Assembly: GCA_002310015.1 (NCBI GenBank)
Contig: DBYQ01000040.1
Span: 1 to 41,479 of the forward strand
Origin: Bacteroidales bacterium UBA1182
GTDB lineage: Bacteria; Bacteroidota; Bacteroidia; Bacteroidales; Bacteroidaceae
Length of the DNA stretch: 41,479 nt
Direction: 5' to 3'
Shown: positions 30,380 to 38,840 of the stretch, in pieces
Layout: every line of letters begins with the position of its first letter
Position numbering within the stretch: position 1 is the first letter of the stretch
Translations under genes and position numbers: made by a program
The notes under the pieces: generated by a model
Seen by the model: the letters and a program-made list of their open reading frames with translations, nothing else
What the model was told of the DNA's origin: nothing
Database searches by the model: none

Positions 30380-32606
30380 CTCCGTTCTCTGAGGCTGTTT
30401 TTCTGACAGCCTCATTTATTTGTGCCCGGACTGTAGCAGTTGCCTGTTCCAAACGTGTTTTGATGATTACACGCCTGATGTGGCGGTATTGGACTTTTGA
30501 AACGGGAGGAGCATCAGGACCAAGAACTCTTTCCTGTCCGAATGATTCAGCCAGATGGCGGGCCAGAATAGAGGATGTCTTTTCTACTCCACCCAAATCA
30601 GTGCCTTTAACTGTTACCAATGTCAGTCTTGAGTAGGGGGGATAGTTGAAAGCGCTGCGCTCCTGCATCTGGCTTTCATAGAATCCGGTGTAATCATTAC
30701 GGCACACCATATCCAGAACCTGTGCCTCCGGCTGACGGGTCTGTATTATAACCGAGCCCTGTTCTTCCTTGCGTCCTGCCCGCCCGGCCACCTGAGCCAT
30801 AAGTTGGTAAGCCCTTTCTGTCGCTCTGAAATCAGGATAACTCATTATGGAGTCAGCTTCAAGTATGCCTACCACGCTCACATTATCAAAATCCAGACCT
30901 TTTGATACCATCTGGGTACCGATTAATATATCAGTACGGCCCTCCTGGAAATCATTGATGATGGATTCATATCCTTCTTTTGCTGAATCAAGGTCCAGTC
31001 TTGACACTCGTACTCCGGGAAATAGATTCTGCACGTCCTCCTCAATACGTTCCGTACCGAATCCGCGGCTGCGCAGGTTTTTGCTGCCGCATGACGGGCA
31101 TGTTACCGGCACCCTGTATTTTTGGCCGCAGTAGTGACATGTGGCTGTGTCGGTACTCTTGTGGAAAGTAAGACTCACATCACAACGGTCACATTTCTGC
31201 ACCCAGCCGCAGTCCGGACACTGGACCGTACCGGCATATCCGCGGCGGTTATGGAACAGTATGGCTTGCTTGCCGTGTTCAAGGGCGCCGCTGATCTGGT
31301 TTATCAGCTGGGGAGAGAACAGTCCCTGCATATATTTCCTGCGCCTGAGTTCTGCTGTATTTATTATCTCTATCCGCGGGAGTTTAATATTGCGGAATCT
31401 CTCGCTTAGAGTTACCAGGCCATATTTGCCGTTTATTGCGTTGGCATAACTCTCAAGTGCGGGAGTGGCGCTTCCAAGCAGAGTCTTGGCTCCGCATAGC
31501 GATGCCAGCATTATGGCTGTGTTGCGTCCCTGATAGCGCGGTGCAGGATCCTCCTGCTTGAAATTGGGCTCATGCTCCTCATCCACTATCACAAGACTCA
31601 GGTTCTGTAACGGAAGCATTACTGCAGAACGTGCGCCCAGGATGATTTTATATGGATTGGTACCTGTCAGCCTGTTCCATACCTCAACCCTTATATTATC
31701 AGAGCAACGGGAATGATATACACACAGATCATCTCCGAATACCTTCTGCAAACGGTGCATTATCTGTGTGGTTAACGCTATTTCCGGGAGGAGATAGAGT
31801 ACTTGTCCGCCTTTAGAAATATGCTCTTTTATCAGGTTAATGTATATCTCTGTCTTGCCGCTGGATGTGACTCCGTGCAGCAGGCATACATTCTTGCTTT
31901 TGAAGGAATCCTTTATCTCACTCAGGGCTTTCTGCTGGGCTGGGCTCAGGAGAGGAGGTTCCTGTATATGTCCGCTGAATTCAGGCAGTCTTCCCGTTTC
32001 CAGTTCATAAAGGTCAAGCAATCCTATTTCAAGCAGGGCACGGAATGATGACGGCGTCTTACAGAATTCTGTCAATGCCTTTCTGGTTACAGGTGCCGGA
32101 TTAAGCGGGTTTTCCTTCAGTCCGGACATCTGTACATACTTTTCAAACAGCTCTTTCTGCTTTACGGCTGTTTTAGCTATAAGATTGTCACATTTCCCTG
32201 ACAGATAATCATTTGCTTTTAATCCGGGTTTTATGAATACCTCAGTCTTGGGCTTATACAGAACCTCTTTTGCCGAACTGTCAGGGCGCAGTCCAGATGG
32301 AATTGCAGCCTTCATCACATCACCCGGGGAACACATACAGTAGCTTGCCATCCATTCCATCAGTTTCAGTTGTACAGGCAGAACAGAAGGTTTCTCCTGA
32401 TCAAGGATACCCAGAATCTCTTTTACTGTATGTGCAGATGGTTTCTGTGAGTGTATTCTTGCTATTATGCCGGTAAGTCTGCGTCCCTTGCCAAATGGTA
32501 CATAAACCCTGGTGCCTGGCACAGCAGTGTGTTCAAGCTGTTGAGGAACCAGATATGTGAACAACTGGTTCAGCGGTACAGGCAGGATAATATCGGCATA
32601 TAGCAT
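30348..32606 (-). CDS. priA: Primosomal protein N' (replication restart helicase PriA)
   Basis: 752 residues. A superfamily 2 helicase that reloads the replisome at stalled forks. The N-terminal fork-binding domain starts MLYADIILPVPLNQLFTYLV, which fixes ATG 32606. Walker A TSSGKT has Lys251, and the Walker B box is VIVDEEHEPNFKQED. A zinc-binding insert of four CxxC pairs (CPDCGW, CDRC, CHYCG, CPSCG) is followed by GTERIEEDV and the QVAGRAGRKEEQG motif. The ATG lies only about five bases after the -7 box, so the transcript may be nearly leaderless. Confidence 0.96.
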   Translation of the reverse strand: MLYADIILPVPLNQLFTYLVPQQLEHTAVPGTRVYVPFGKGRRLTGIIARIHSQKPSAHTVKEILGILDQEKPSVLPVQLKLMEWMASYCMCSPGDVMKAAIPSGLRPDSSAKEVLYKPKTEVFIKPGLKANDYLSGKCDNLIAKTAVKQKELFEKYVQMSGLKENPLNPAPVTRKALTEFCKTPSSFRALLEIGLLDLYELETGRLPEFSGHIQEPPLLSPAQQKALSEIKDSFKSKNVCLLHGVTSSGKTEIYINLIKEHISKGGQVLYLLPEIALTTQIMHRLQKVFGDDLCVYHSRCSDNIRVEVWNRLTGTNPYKIILGARSAVMLPLQNLSLVIVDEEHEPNFKQEDPAPRYQGRNTAIMLASLCGAKTLLGSATPALESYANAINGKYGLVTLSERFRNIKLPRIEIINTAELRRRKYMQGLFSPQLINQISGALEHGKQAILFHNRRGYAGTVQCPDCGWVQKCDRCDVSLTFHKSTDTATCHYCGQKYRVPVTCPSCGSKNLRSRGFGTERIEEDVQNLFPGVRVSRLDLDSAKEGYESIINDFQEGRTDILIGTQMVSKGLDFDNVSVVGILEADSIMSYPDFRATERAYQLMAQVAGRAGRKEEQGSVIIQTRQPEAQVLDMVCRNDYTGFYESQMQERSAFNYPPYSRLTLVTVKGTDLGGVEKTSSILARHLAESFGQERVLGPDAPPVSKVQYRHIRRVIIKTRLEQATATVRAQINEAVRKTASENGVTVSFDPDPQ

Positions 32607-32611
32607 ATTTG

Positions 32612-32619
32612 CAAAAGTA
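32612..32619 (-). promoter_or_regulatory. -7 promoter box for priA
   Basis: TACTTTTG on the minus strand, immediately next to the terminator of the upstream gene and five bases before the priA ATG. Confidence 0.65.
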
Positions 32620-32620
32620 C

Positions 32621-32660
32621 TAAAAAAATGACCGGTCCTTTTAGAGGAACCGGCCATTTT
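32621..32660 (-). terminator. Terminator of the second PorT-like gene
   Basis: On the minus strand AAATGGCCGGTTCC pairs with GGACCGGTCATTT (one bulged base and one G-T pair), followed by a T run that leads straight into the priA -7 box. Confidence 0.88.
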
Positions 32661-32677
32661 ATAAGAATGTTTTTAAC

Positions 32678-33310
32678 TCAGAATGTCCAGGTAAGTAAGA
32701 ACTGGAGAGTGCTGGCCTTTATGTCAACAGGTTCGTTGTCAATAACGGTTCCCGGAGTGGGATTCTGTTGGAATTTGTAGGCACCTTCCTTTGAAACGGG
32801 AATATTATAGTTTACACCTGCCTGAATATGATTGATTAGCTTTACGCCTGCACCCACGTTGATGCTCCAGGTACTTCTTTCAAGTGCAAAGTTCTTGACA
32901 TCATCACCGTCTTTGTACTCTCTGTCCAAATCTCCGATTTTGAAATCAAACTGAGGACCTGCTGCAAAATATACTGCTGCAAAGTTCCCTAATCCGAGTG
33001 AATATTTGAGTGATACGGGAATGGCCAGTGAATGGTTCTTCATTGTCTCATTATCTGATACCTCAAAACCCTTCTGTGAATAGAGTACTGAAGCGTCAAT
33101 TCCAATGCCAATGATAGGAATCTGTACTTCAGCCATAGGTCCAATGAAGAAACCTGTGTAACTGTCTTTATCTGTAGCAGACTTACCGTTTACTGCAGTA
33201 ATGTCATTGTTAACCAGATTCAAGCCACCGCGGATACCCCAGGAGAACTGAGCTGATGCAGGGAAGAATGAAAGCAGTGCCAGACTGCAGATTACTAATG
33301 CTTTTTTCAT
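32678..33310 (-). CDS. PorT-like outer-membrane beta-barrel protein, copy 2
   Basis: 210 residues with signal peptide MKKALVICSLALLSFFPASA-Q. Alternating strands follow, ending in STLQFLLTWTF with a terminal Phe, typical of outer-membrane barrels of the PorT/outer-membrane beta-barrel family (PF13568). It is clearly related to the gene just upstream: both have WG/NLRGGL-LVNND-IS/TA, DSYSGFF/DSYTGFF-GP and similar mid regions. Function is unknown; family members include a T9SS component, but this is not proof of that role. Its start is 29 bases after the upstream gene's stop, so they share a transcript. The start was chosen at the signal peptide. Confidence 0.85.
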   Translation of the reverse strand: MKKALVICSLALLSFFPASAQFSWGIRGGLNLVNNDITAVNGKSATDKDSYTGFFIGPMAEVQIPIIGIGIDASVLYSQKGFEVSDNETMKNHSLAIPVSLKYSLGLGNFAAVYFAAGPQFDFKIGDLDREYKDGDDVKNFALERSTWSINVGAGVKLINHIQAGVNYNIPVSKEGAYKFQQNPTPGTVIDNEPVDIKASTLQFLLTWTF

Positions 33311-33339
33311 ATTGATATAGCTTAAGTTATTGATATAAA

Positions 33340-33954
33340 TCAGAATCTCCATCCAACAACAAACTGGATGGTCTTATATTTTCCTATCAGGTCACCCATC
33401 TTGTTGAAATCATCAAAATTATCACCTACTACCTTCCATGGCACATTGAAGTTAAGCATAAGTTCCAGTTTTTCAAAAAGCCTTACGCCTGCGCCTAAAT
33501 TGGCTGTTGTAACAACCTTGTCGCCTTTAATCTCCTCCCCGTTCTCAAAGAAGGTCTGTACATCACCCAAATTAATGTTCCACTGAGGGCCGAATAGACC
33601 GATTATCTTAAAGCCCTTAAGACCGAATTTAAGCTTGAGAGAGAGAGGAATCTGCAGATATTGTTGTTTGTAGGATTCTTTTTCTCCGTTACTGTCATAA
33701 CCGTACATCTTGTTCTGCTGATAATAAAGTCCTAAATCAACACCTAACAAGTGTTCTGCTTCAAAAGAGAGTGCAGGTCCGACAAAAAAACCACTGTAAC
33801 TATCCTCGTTCTGGACACTCTCAGTTGAGATCATTGAAATGTCATTGTTTACGAGTGAAAGACCTCCACGCAGGTTGAATTTGACTTCAGCCTTTGCATT
33901 CATAAATAGGCTTATTAAAGCTAAGCACAGGATAAGTCTTATTTTTTTCATCAT
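33340..33954 (-). CDS. PorT-like outer-membrane beta-barrel protein, copy 1
   Basis: 204 residues, signal peptide MMKKIRLILCLALISLFMNAKA. The mature start EVKFNLRGGLSLVNNDIS is the paralogue of the next gene. The C-terminus YKTIQFVVGWRF ends in Phe after a strand. Same family and unknown function. The alternative start is three bases later (second Met). The promoter is at 33978-33985. It stands directly downstream of gldN, but a terminator separates them. Confidence 0.85.
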   Translation of the reverse strand: MMKKIRLILCLALISLFMNAKAEVKFNLRGGLSLVNNDISMISTESVQNEDSYSGFFVGPALSFEAEHLLGVDLGLYYQQNKMYGYDSNGEKESYKQQYLQIPLSLKLKFGLKGFKIIGLFGPQWNINLGDVQTFFENGEEIKGDKVVTTANLGAGVRLFEKLELMLNFNVPWKVVGDNFDDFNKMGDLIGKYKTIQFVVGWRF

Positions 33955-33977
33955 TTAATTAATAAGGTTATTAGGCA

Positions 33978-33985
33978 CAAAGTTA
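33978..33985 (-). promoter_or_regulatory. -7 promoter box for the PorT-like pair
   Basis: TAACTTTG on the minus strand, about 23 bases before the ATG at 33954. Confidence 0.65.
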
Positions 33986-33996
33986 ACACATTTTAA

Positions 33997-34037
33997 ATAA
34001 AACAATCAGGTCTGCCATCTTTTTTTGGCAAACCTGA
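33997..34037 (-). terminator. Terminator of the gld operon
   Basis: On the minus strand TCAGGTTTGCCA pairs with TGGCAGACCTGA (one G-T pair) around a purine-rich loop, then a T-rich tract. It lies 22 bases after the gldN stop and ends the porP-gldKLMN transcript. Confidence 0.85.
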
Positions 34038-34058
34038 CTGTATAAGGGATATCTGTTT

Positions 34059-35057
34059 TTAGCGATGTACTGAAATACGTTCGCCGGAAGAGGCCTGTTG
34101 TCTGGGAGCCTTGGGCTCTTTTTCTTTTTTAGGTTTGGCTTCTTTGCTGTTTTTTTCCTCTTTTGCAGCAGGTGCTGGCGCAATGTTGCTCACGGTTTCC
34201 GGTTCAGCGTCATTCCACAGACCGTTCTGGAAATCTATTAGTTGTTTCTCTATGCGTGCCCGCTCAGCCTGTAGTGCTGAATCAGTCTCACAATATGCTG
34301 AAAGCGGCAGGTTACGGAGGTTTGAAGTCTTGTAAATCTCACCCTCATACTGACGCATTACAAAATAGTCATCAAGTGACATGTTACTGGTGTTGTTATA
34401 GCTGCTGGTCATAACCTGTGTCTGTCCAAGATAGGGGCTGATCTCATCATAGTTAAGCCAGAACATGGGATATGCAGTAGGCTTTTCACCAAAATCACCA
34501 CGTATCAGAACCGGACAAATGGCCGTTACCTTAGTCTGATAATTAGACAACTGATCCAGATAGTTGCTCTCCTTAATATAATATTTTCCTATTTCACGAC
34601 TTGGTATATCTATTGTGTATTTGCCTTTTTCATCTTTCGTGTAATCAATGTAGAACCTGTCGCACATACTTTCTATATCAAGAACATTGTCCGGGGTGAA
34701 AAGTTCATTGCCGTCAAAACGATACTCGTATGCCTTTACCTTACCGTCAAGAATGAGGTTGAGAACAAGAGTAAAGAAATTAACCCTGTCTCCTAAAGGA
34801 TCCTCCGGGTAGTAAAGGGCTGCGTTTTTCTCCTTCTTGAGATCAAGTTCACGATATATGTCGCGCCTCCAGGTAAGTTCTGTAGGCATTGAGGTTTGGG
34901 CTGTATATTGTGATCTGGCCCTGTCTGTCAGAGTTACTGCTGTGGGGTTCTTCTCAGCCTCCTTTTGAGCCTGCTGCTCCTGGAGTCTGCGTGTGGGCTG
35001 TGCATTCAACCCCGTTATGGCCATCATGATCAGAAATAGTGTTACTAACTTTTTCAT
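34059..35057 (-). CDS. gldN: Type IX secretion component GldN (PorN)
   Basis: 332 residues. Signal peptide MKKLVTLFLIMMAITGLNA-Q, then TWRRDIYRELDLKKEKNAAL (typical GldN core), DPLGDRVNFFTLVLNLILDG, YYIKESNYLDQ and PLSAYC. GldN forms periplasmic rings with GldK under the outer membrane. The last 40 residues are an Ala/Lys/Glu-rich tail (APAPAAKEEKNSKEAKPKKE). The start at 35057 is set by the signal peptide; the frame extends to 35081. It is the last gene of the cluster. Confidence 0.95.
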   Translation of the reverse strand: MKKLVTLFLIMMAITGLNAQPTRRLQEQQAQKEAEKNPTAVTLTDRARSQYTAQTSMPTELTWRRDIYRELDLKKEKNAALYYPEDPLGDRVNFFTLVLNLILDGKVKAYEYRFDGNELFTPDNVLDIESMCDRFYIDYTKDEKGKYTIDIPSREIGKYYIKESNYLDQLSNYQTKVTAICPVLIRGDFGEKPTAYPMFWLNYDEISPYLGQTQVMTSSYNNTSNMSLDDYFVMRQYEGEIYKTSNLRNLPLSAYCETDSALQAERARIEKQLIDFQNGLWNDAEPETVSNIAPAPAAKEEKNSKEAKPKKEKEPKAPRQQASSGERISVHR

Positions 35058-35077
35058 ATTGTCACAACTTATGATTA

Positions 35078-36658
35078 TCAATTCATTATCACTTCAAGTG
35101 CGGTTGTAAGCTGACGCTCAATACCGTCAGGACCTACAGCTTTGACACGCTGTATGTAAAAACGACGTCCGCGTCCCAACTGATCAAACCTTTGTTTCTG
35201 ACGGTTTGAGAAATTGGTTCCGTTTGAAACTTCAGGTACGGCGTTACCGCTCTGGTCAAAGAATGTTGTCTCAAAGCTGATGACACGGAATTCAGTGTCA
35301 AGCAATCCGTCATCAATGGCTGCTATTATGCCGCTTGCAGACATCAGGTTCTTTTTGGAGATAGGTGTGCCGCCACCGCGATAGCGCTGGGTGTTCCCGT
35401 TCTCATCCTTATATTCTATGAATGGGGTGGGGTCAGGCAACTGACGTACACGGAACTCATATTCACCCATGCTCTGCTGGCGTCCTTCCTGGTTTGCGGT
35501 TACAGCAATCACCACTTTCTCCCCAACGTTTGCAGGCTTGCATATAAATCCGTTTCCATTGCGTGTCAGTGTACCGTTACCGTTTTTGAGACGGGCTGAA
35601 ATCATGTTACTGGGTACACCGGGGACAGATATGCTTATGGGATTGTCAATACCGGCATAAAGCACATTCATCATTGTAGCAGATACGGTAGCCAGCGGTG
35701 AAACTACAGAGTAATTCTGTTTAAAGTCGCGGCGTATAACTCCATTGCCGGAGTTGAGTTCCATGTAACCGGAAACAGTATAATCTCCAGTTTTTGTAGC
35801 AGGTACCTCATACCATCCGTCTGTTGATTCTATCCTCTTGCCGTCTATATAGATAGCCGGGCGTGCAGTTGAGTCAACGGCAGCCATGATGATGCGTGCC
35901 TTGAAGTTGTTTCCCTGTACTACATTCTGTGATGTGGGGATGACGTATGCATTGATGGCATTGACACGGAGGTCACCTATGTCAATGTTGTTCACCAGAG
36001 TGTGAAGCACCTCACCTTCTGCATAGCGAATATCGTTCTGCAGTTTTGTGAGCATGGTGATGGCAGCCGCTACCGGCATATTCTCATAGTTGTACTCCTG
36101 CCAGTTCTTTCCTAAAGAACCTATTTTGACAGGAACCTCAGTGCTGAAGTTGTTGTTAATGATATCCCTTTGGGTAGGGTCTGTCACCATCTCCAGTATT
36201 TTTTCACGATAGTTGTTGATGGCGTTATATAACATTTCTCCCTTACCTCTGGTAGGATGCAGCATAACCTGTGTGGCAGCTTCAAGATCCTCGCGATTGT
36301 GAATATTATCCACATCAACATCCTTGCCGTCAGCCTCAATTGCTATCAGGGTCTTGAGTTCATCGGCAAAATTGAAGAGGGAATCGGATATTTGCTTTAC
36401 ATAAAGGGCCTTGGCGTACCATTCACCTACCTTTTCATGGTTCACAGAGTCTGCTACCGCAAACTCGCGGTATGCGGCCTCGTTCTGCAGTGAAGCGTTG
36501 GTAGTGCTCTTGGACAGGCTCTCCTCAACTATTGTAAAACCGTTCAGCACATCCGATGATATATTCATGGCAAGCATCGCCAGGAGGACGATGTACATGA
36601 GGTTTATCATCTTCTGACGCGCCGATGGCGGTCTTTCACTTGTTTTCTTTCTGCTCAT
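35078..36658 (-). CDS. gldM: Type IX secretion/gliding motor component GldM (PorM)
   Basis: 526 residues. The N-terminal SRKKTSERPPSARQKMINLM is followed by one membrane helix (about 17-38, INLMYIVLLAMLAMNISSDV) and a long periplasmic part of several Ig-like domains. With GldL it forms the proton-driven motor that powers T9SS, spanning the periplasm to reach GldK/GldN. Length is typical. The gene is separated by six bases from gldL and about 20 from gldN. Confidence 0.95.
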   Translation of the reverse strand: MSRKKTSERPPSARQKMINLMYIVLLAMLAMNISSDVLNGFTIVEESLSKSTTNASLQNEAAYREFAVADSVNHEKVGEWYAKALYVKQISDSLFNFADELKTLIAIEADGKDVDVDNIHNREDLEAATQVMLHPTRGKGEMLYNAINNYREKILEMVTDPTQRDIINNNFSTEVPVKIGSLGKNWQEYNYENMPVAAAITMLTKLQNDIRYAEGEVLHTLVNNIDIGDLRVNAINAYVIPTSQNVVQGNNFKARIIMAAVDSTARPAIYIDGKRIESTDGWYEVPATKTGDYTVSGYMELNSGNGVIRRDFKQNYSVVSPLATVSATMMNVLYAGIDNPISISVPGVPSNMISARLKNGNGTLTRNGNGFICKPANVGEKVVIAVTANQEGRQQSMGEYEFRVRQLPDPTPFIEYKDENGNTQRYRGGGTPISKKNLMSASGIIAAIDDGLLDTEFRVISFETTFFDQSGNAVPEVSNGTNFSNRQKQRFDQLGRGRRFYIQRVKAVGPDGIERQLTTALEVIMN

Positions 36659-36664
36659 AACCTT

Positions 36665-37372
36665 TTACTTGGTTCCCATCTGGGAATTCACCTTCATTGC
36701 CTCAACCATACGTGCATAGACGCGGTTCAGTTCCTCTATTTGCTCTACCATCTGGCGTGTCTGCTCGTTAACCTTCTCGATGTTCTCCATCTGGGTGCTT
36801 GCAGACTTTAGATGCATCTGGTAGAATGTGTTGATACTTATAAGGTTGCGTGAAAGTTGCTCTATCTCCTCAGAACTCTGCTCCATACGCTCTGAATGGC
36901 GGCACATCTGCTCCATTTTGAGCGTAAGGTCATGTACACGTGCAATGTAATCCTGAGTTATATTCTCCACACCATCCACGTTCAGGGCACTGCCTGATTC
37001 TGCGGGTATGGATGCAGGTGTAACGGAAGGCTGCTGTACTGTCTGTGCCGGAGCATTTGCTGTACTGCCGTTTATAATGATGTTGCCACGTATCCGGGGT
37101 GCATCATAATCATCTTCATCATCATCCTTACTTGGGATGTAAGGCCTCTCAAATCCTGAAATGAAGAATACCAGGACTTCAGTACCCATACCTATGAACA
37201 GCATGAGGTTGGCACCCTTGATATGTGTTAGTTTGAAGAGTGCGCCAAGAATGACCACTGCAGCACCCCAGCTGTAGAGATAGTTAAGCAGGATACGTCC
37301 TTTGGGTGAATCCAGATAATCCTGTATTCGGGTCAGCAGACCTCTATTTTCAGTATTGTCCATATATTTCAA
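36665..37372 (-). CDS. gldL: Type IX secretion/gliding motor component GldL (PorL)
   Basis: 235 residues with two membrane helices: LLNYLYSWGAAVVILGALFK at about 28-47 and LMLFIGMGTEVLVFFISGFE at about 56-75. The second includes the glutamate important in the motor family (TEVLVF). A cytoplasmic tail follows: acidic SKDDDEDDYD, a low-complexity linker and a coiled coil (about 135-230). The ATG three codons later (37363) is an alternative start. It lies between gldK and gldM. Confidence 0.94.
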   Translation of the reverse strand: MKYMDNTENRGLLTRIQDYLDSPKGRILLNYLYSWGAAVVILGALFKLTHIKGANLMLFIGMGTEVLVFFISGFERPYIPSKDDDEDDYDAPRIRGNIIINGSTANAPAQTVQQPSVTPASIPAESGSALNVDGVENITQDYIARVHDLTLKMEQMCRHSERMEQSSEEIEQLSRNLISINTFYQMHLKSASTQMENIEKVNEQTRQMVEQIEELNRVYARMVEAMKVNSQMGTK

Positions 37373-37390
37373 ATGTTACGTTTTACTTGT

Positions 37391-38830
37391 TTAGCGCTTC
37401 TTTTTAGTTGATGCAGGTGTGCCTACCTGTGTGCGTACGCAGCGGAACCCGATGTATGAACGTTGTTCATTCTGATACTCGTATGTACGCCATGATGATT
37501 CAATGAATTTCTCGGGATCCTTCCATGAACCTCCGCGTACAGCTTTTTTCTTCATGTAATATGGATCCTCAACGGCTGCGTTGTAGTAGAGTTCCGGGTT
37601 CATGTCGTTCATCTGGAGTATTCCGGCTTCAGTATAAGTGGTTGATGTCCACTCTGCAACATTACCGGCCATATCGTATAAACCGTTGGAGTTAGGTTTG
37701 TATGAACCTACTCTTGTGGTAATAAGGCTTCCGTCCTTGGTGTAGTTTCCGCGTTCGGGCTTGAAGTTTGCATAATAGCATCCTTCATCATCTTTTGATC
37801 CTGAGACCTTCCACGGATAGCGGTTGTTCTCACGTCCGCGTGCGGCAAACTCCCATTCAGCTTCAGTGGGCAGGCGGTAACGCTGAATATACTTGGCCTG
37901 TGCTCCAAGCCCAGTCAGCAAATATTCCGTACGCCATGCGCAGAATGCGTTGGCCTGTTCCCAGCTTACTCCTACTACGGGATAGTCATTATAGTTGGGA
38001 TGGTTGAAGTAGAGACGCATGTAAGTCTCATTGTTTGCATTGGGGAAATCATTCACCCAGCATGTCGTGTCAGGGAAGATATTTACAATGTATGTGTTCA
38101 CAAAATCATAGAGACTGCCAAGTTCCCTGTTTATGGTCTTTCGAACTATATTGCCGTTATCGTCAACATAAGCAGTATCCTTGGATATCATAACTTTCTC
38201 TTTGGATACTTCCTGATCTGTATTCTTTATTCTGTCACTCGGATCAAGCTGATTCTTGCGCAGCGCAGCCTGAGTATAGTCAAACAGTTCATAACGGTAA
38301 TTTAGTTGCTTGACGTCAAGAATCATCTCACCTGTAACAGGGTGCTTCCGATAAATGCTTTCAATAGCTCTTGCCTGGTCCTCATTGGGTTTTTTCCATG
38401 GAATGGGCTTGTTCCAATTGAGTCGGGGGGTAATGGGCTCACCATATTTATCTTCTGTAATAATGAAAGACTCATCACCACCGTAAGCGGGATCTGCCAA
38501 ACGCATACGGATAATAGAGTCACGAACCCATTCCACAAATTGGCGGTACTTGGCGTTTGATACCTCCTTCTCATCCATCCAGAAAGATTCTACCGATATC
38601 TCTTTGGTAGGAGCGTTAGAGCCCCACAGACTGTCGTTACCTTCCTCACCTATCTTAAGAGAACCCCTCTTGACAAGTACCATACCGTATGGCACCGGTT
38701 CACGCAGTGCTGCCCGGGATGTACCGGTCACTTCTCCTCCGTTAGCTCCGGCAAAGCCGCTGCTGGTGCAGGATTGTGTCAGAGCCATAAAGGCTGCCAG
38801 ACCGGTCAGAACAATGTTTTTCAGTTTCAT
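37391..38830 (-). CDS. gldK: Type IX secretion lipoprotein GldK (PorK)
   Basis: 479 residues. Lipobox LTQSC (Cys21), then a formylglycine-generating-enzyme/SUMF1-like domain (about 45-470) with SFWMDEKEVSNAKYRQFVEW, GVSWEQANAFCAWR, YRLPTEAEWEFAARG, YDMAGNVAEWT and AVRGGSWKD. In T9SS this domain is structural, building the outer-membrane-associated ring with GldN. It follows the PorP-like gene after 10 bases. Confidence 0.94.
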   Translation of the reverse strand: MKLKNIVLTGLAAFMALTQSCTSSGFAGANGGEVTGTSRAALREPVPYGMVLVKRGSLKIGEEGNDSLWGSNAPTKEISVESFWMDEKEVSNAKYRQFVEWVRDSIIRMRLADPAYGGDESFIITEDKYGEPITPRLNWNKPIPWKKPNEDQARAIESIYRKHPVTGEMILDVKQLNYRYELFDYTQAALRKNQLDPSDRIKNTDQEVSKEKVMISKDTAYVDDNGNIVRKTINRELGSLYDFVNTYIVNIFPDTTCWVNDFPNANNETYMRLYFNHPNYNDYPVVGVSWEQANAFCAWRTEYLLTGLGAQAKYIQRYRLPTEAEWEFAARGRENNRYPWKVSGSKDDEGCYYANFKPERGNYTKDGSLITTRVGSYKPNSNGLYDMAGNVAEWTSTTYTEAGILQMNDMNPELYYNAAVEDPYYMKKKAVRGGSWKDPEKFIESSWRTYEYQNEQRSYIGFRCVRTQVGTPASTKKKR

Positions 38831-38840
38831 TGTATGTTTG

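Noticed and set aside
33983..34183. Lys-rich minus-strand ORF over the gldN 3' end and terminator
   Set aside because: It lies in another frame of gldN and crosses the terminator; its lysines derive from the Lys-rich gldN tail.
38306..38560. Plus-strand ORFs inside gldK and gldM
   Set aside because: They are antisense frames of well-supported T9SS genes with no start signals.
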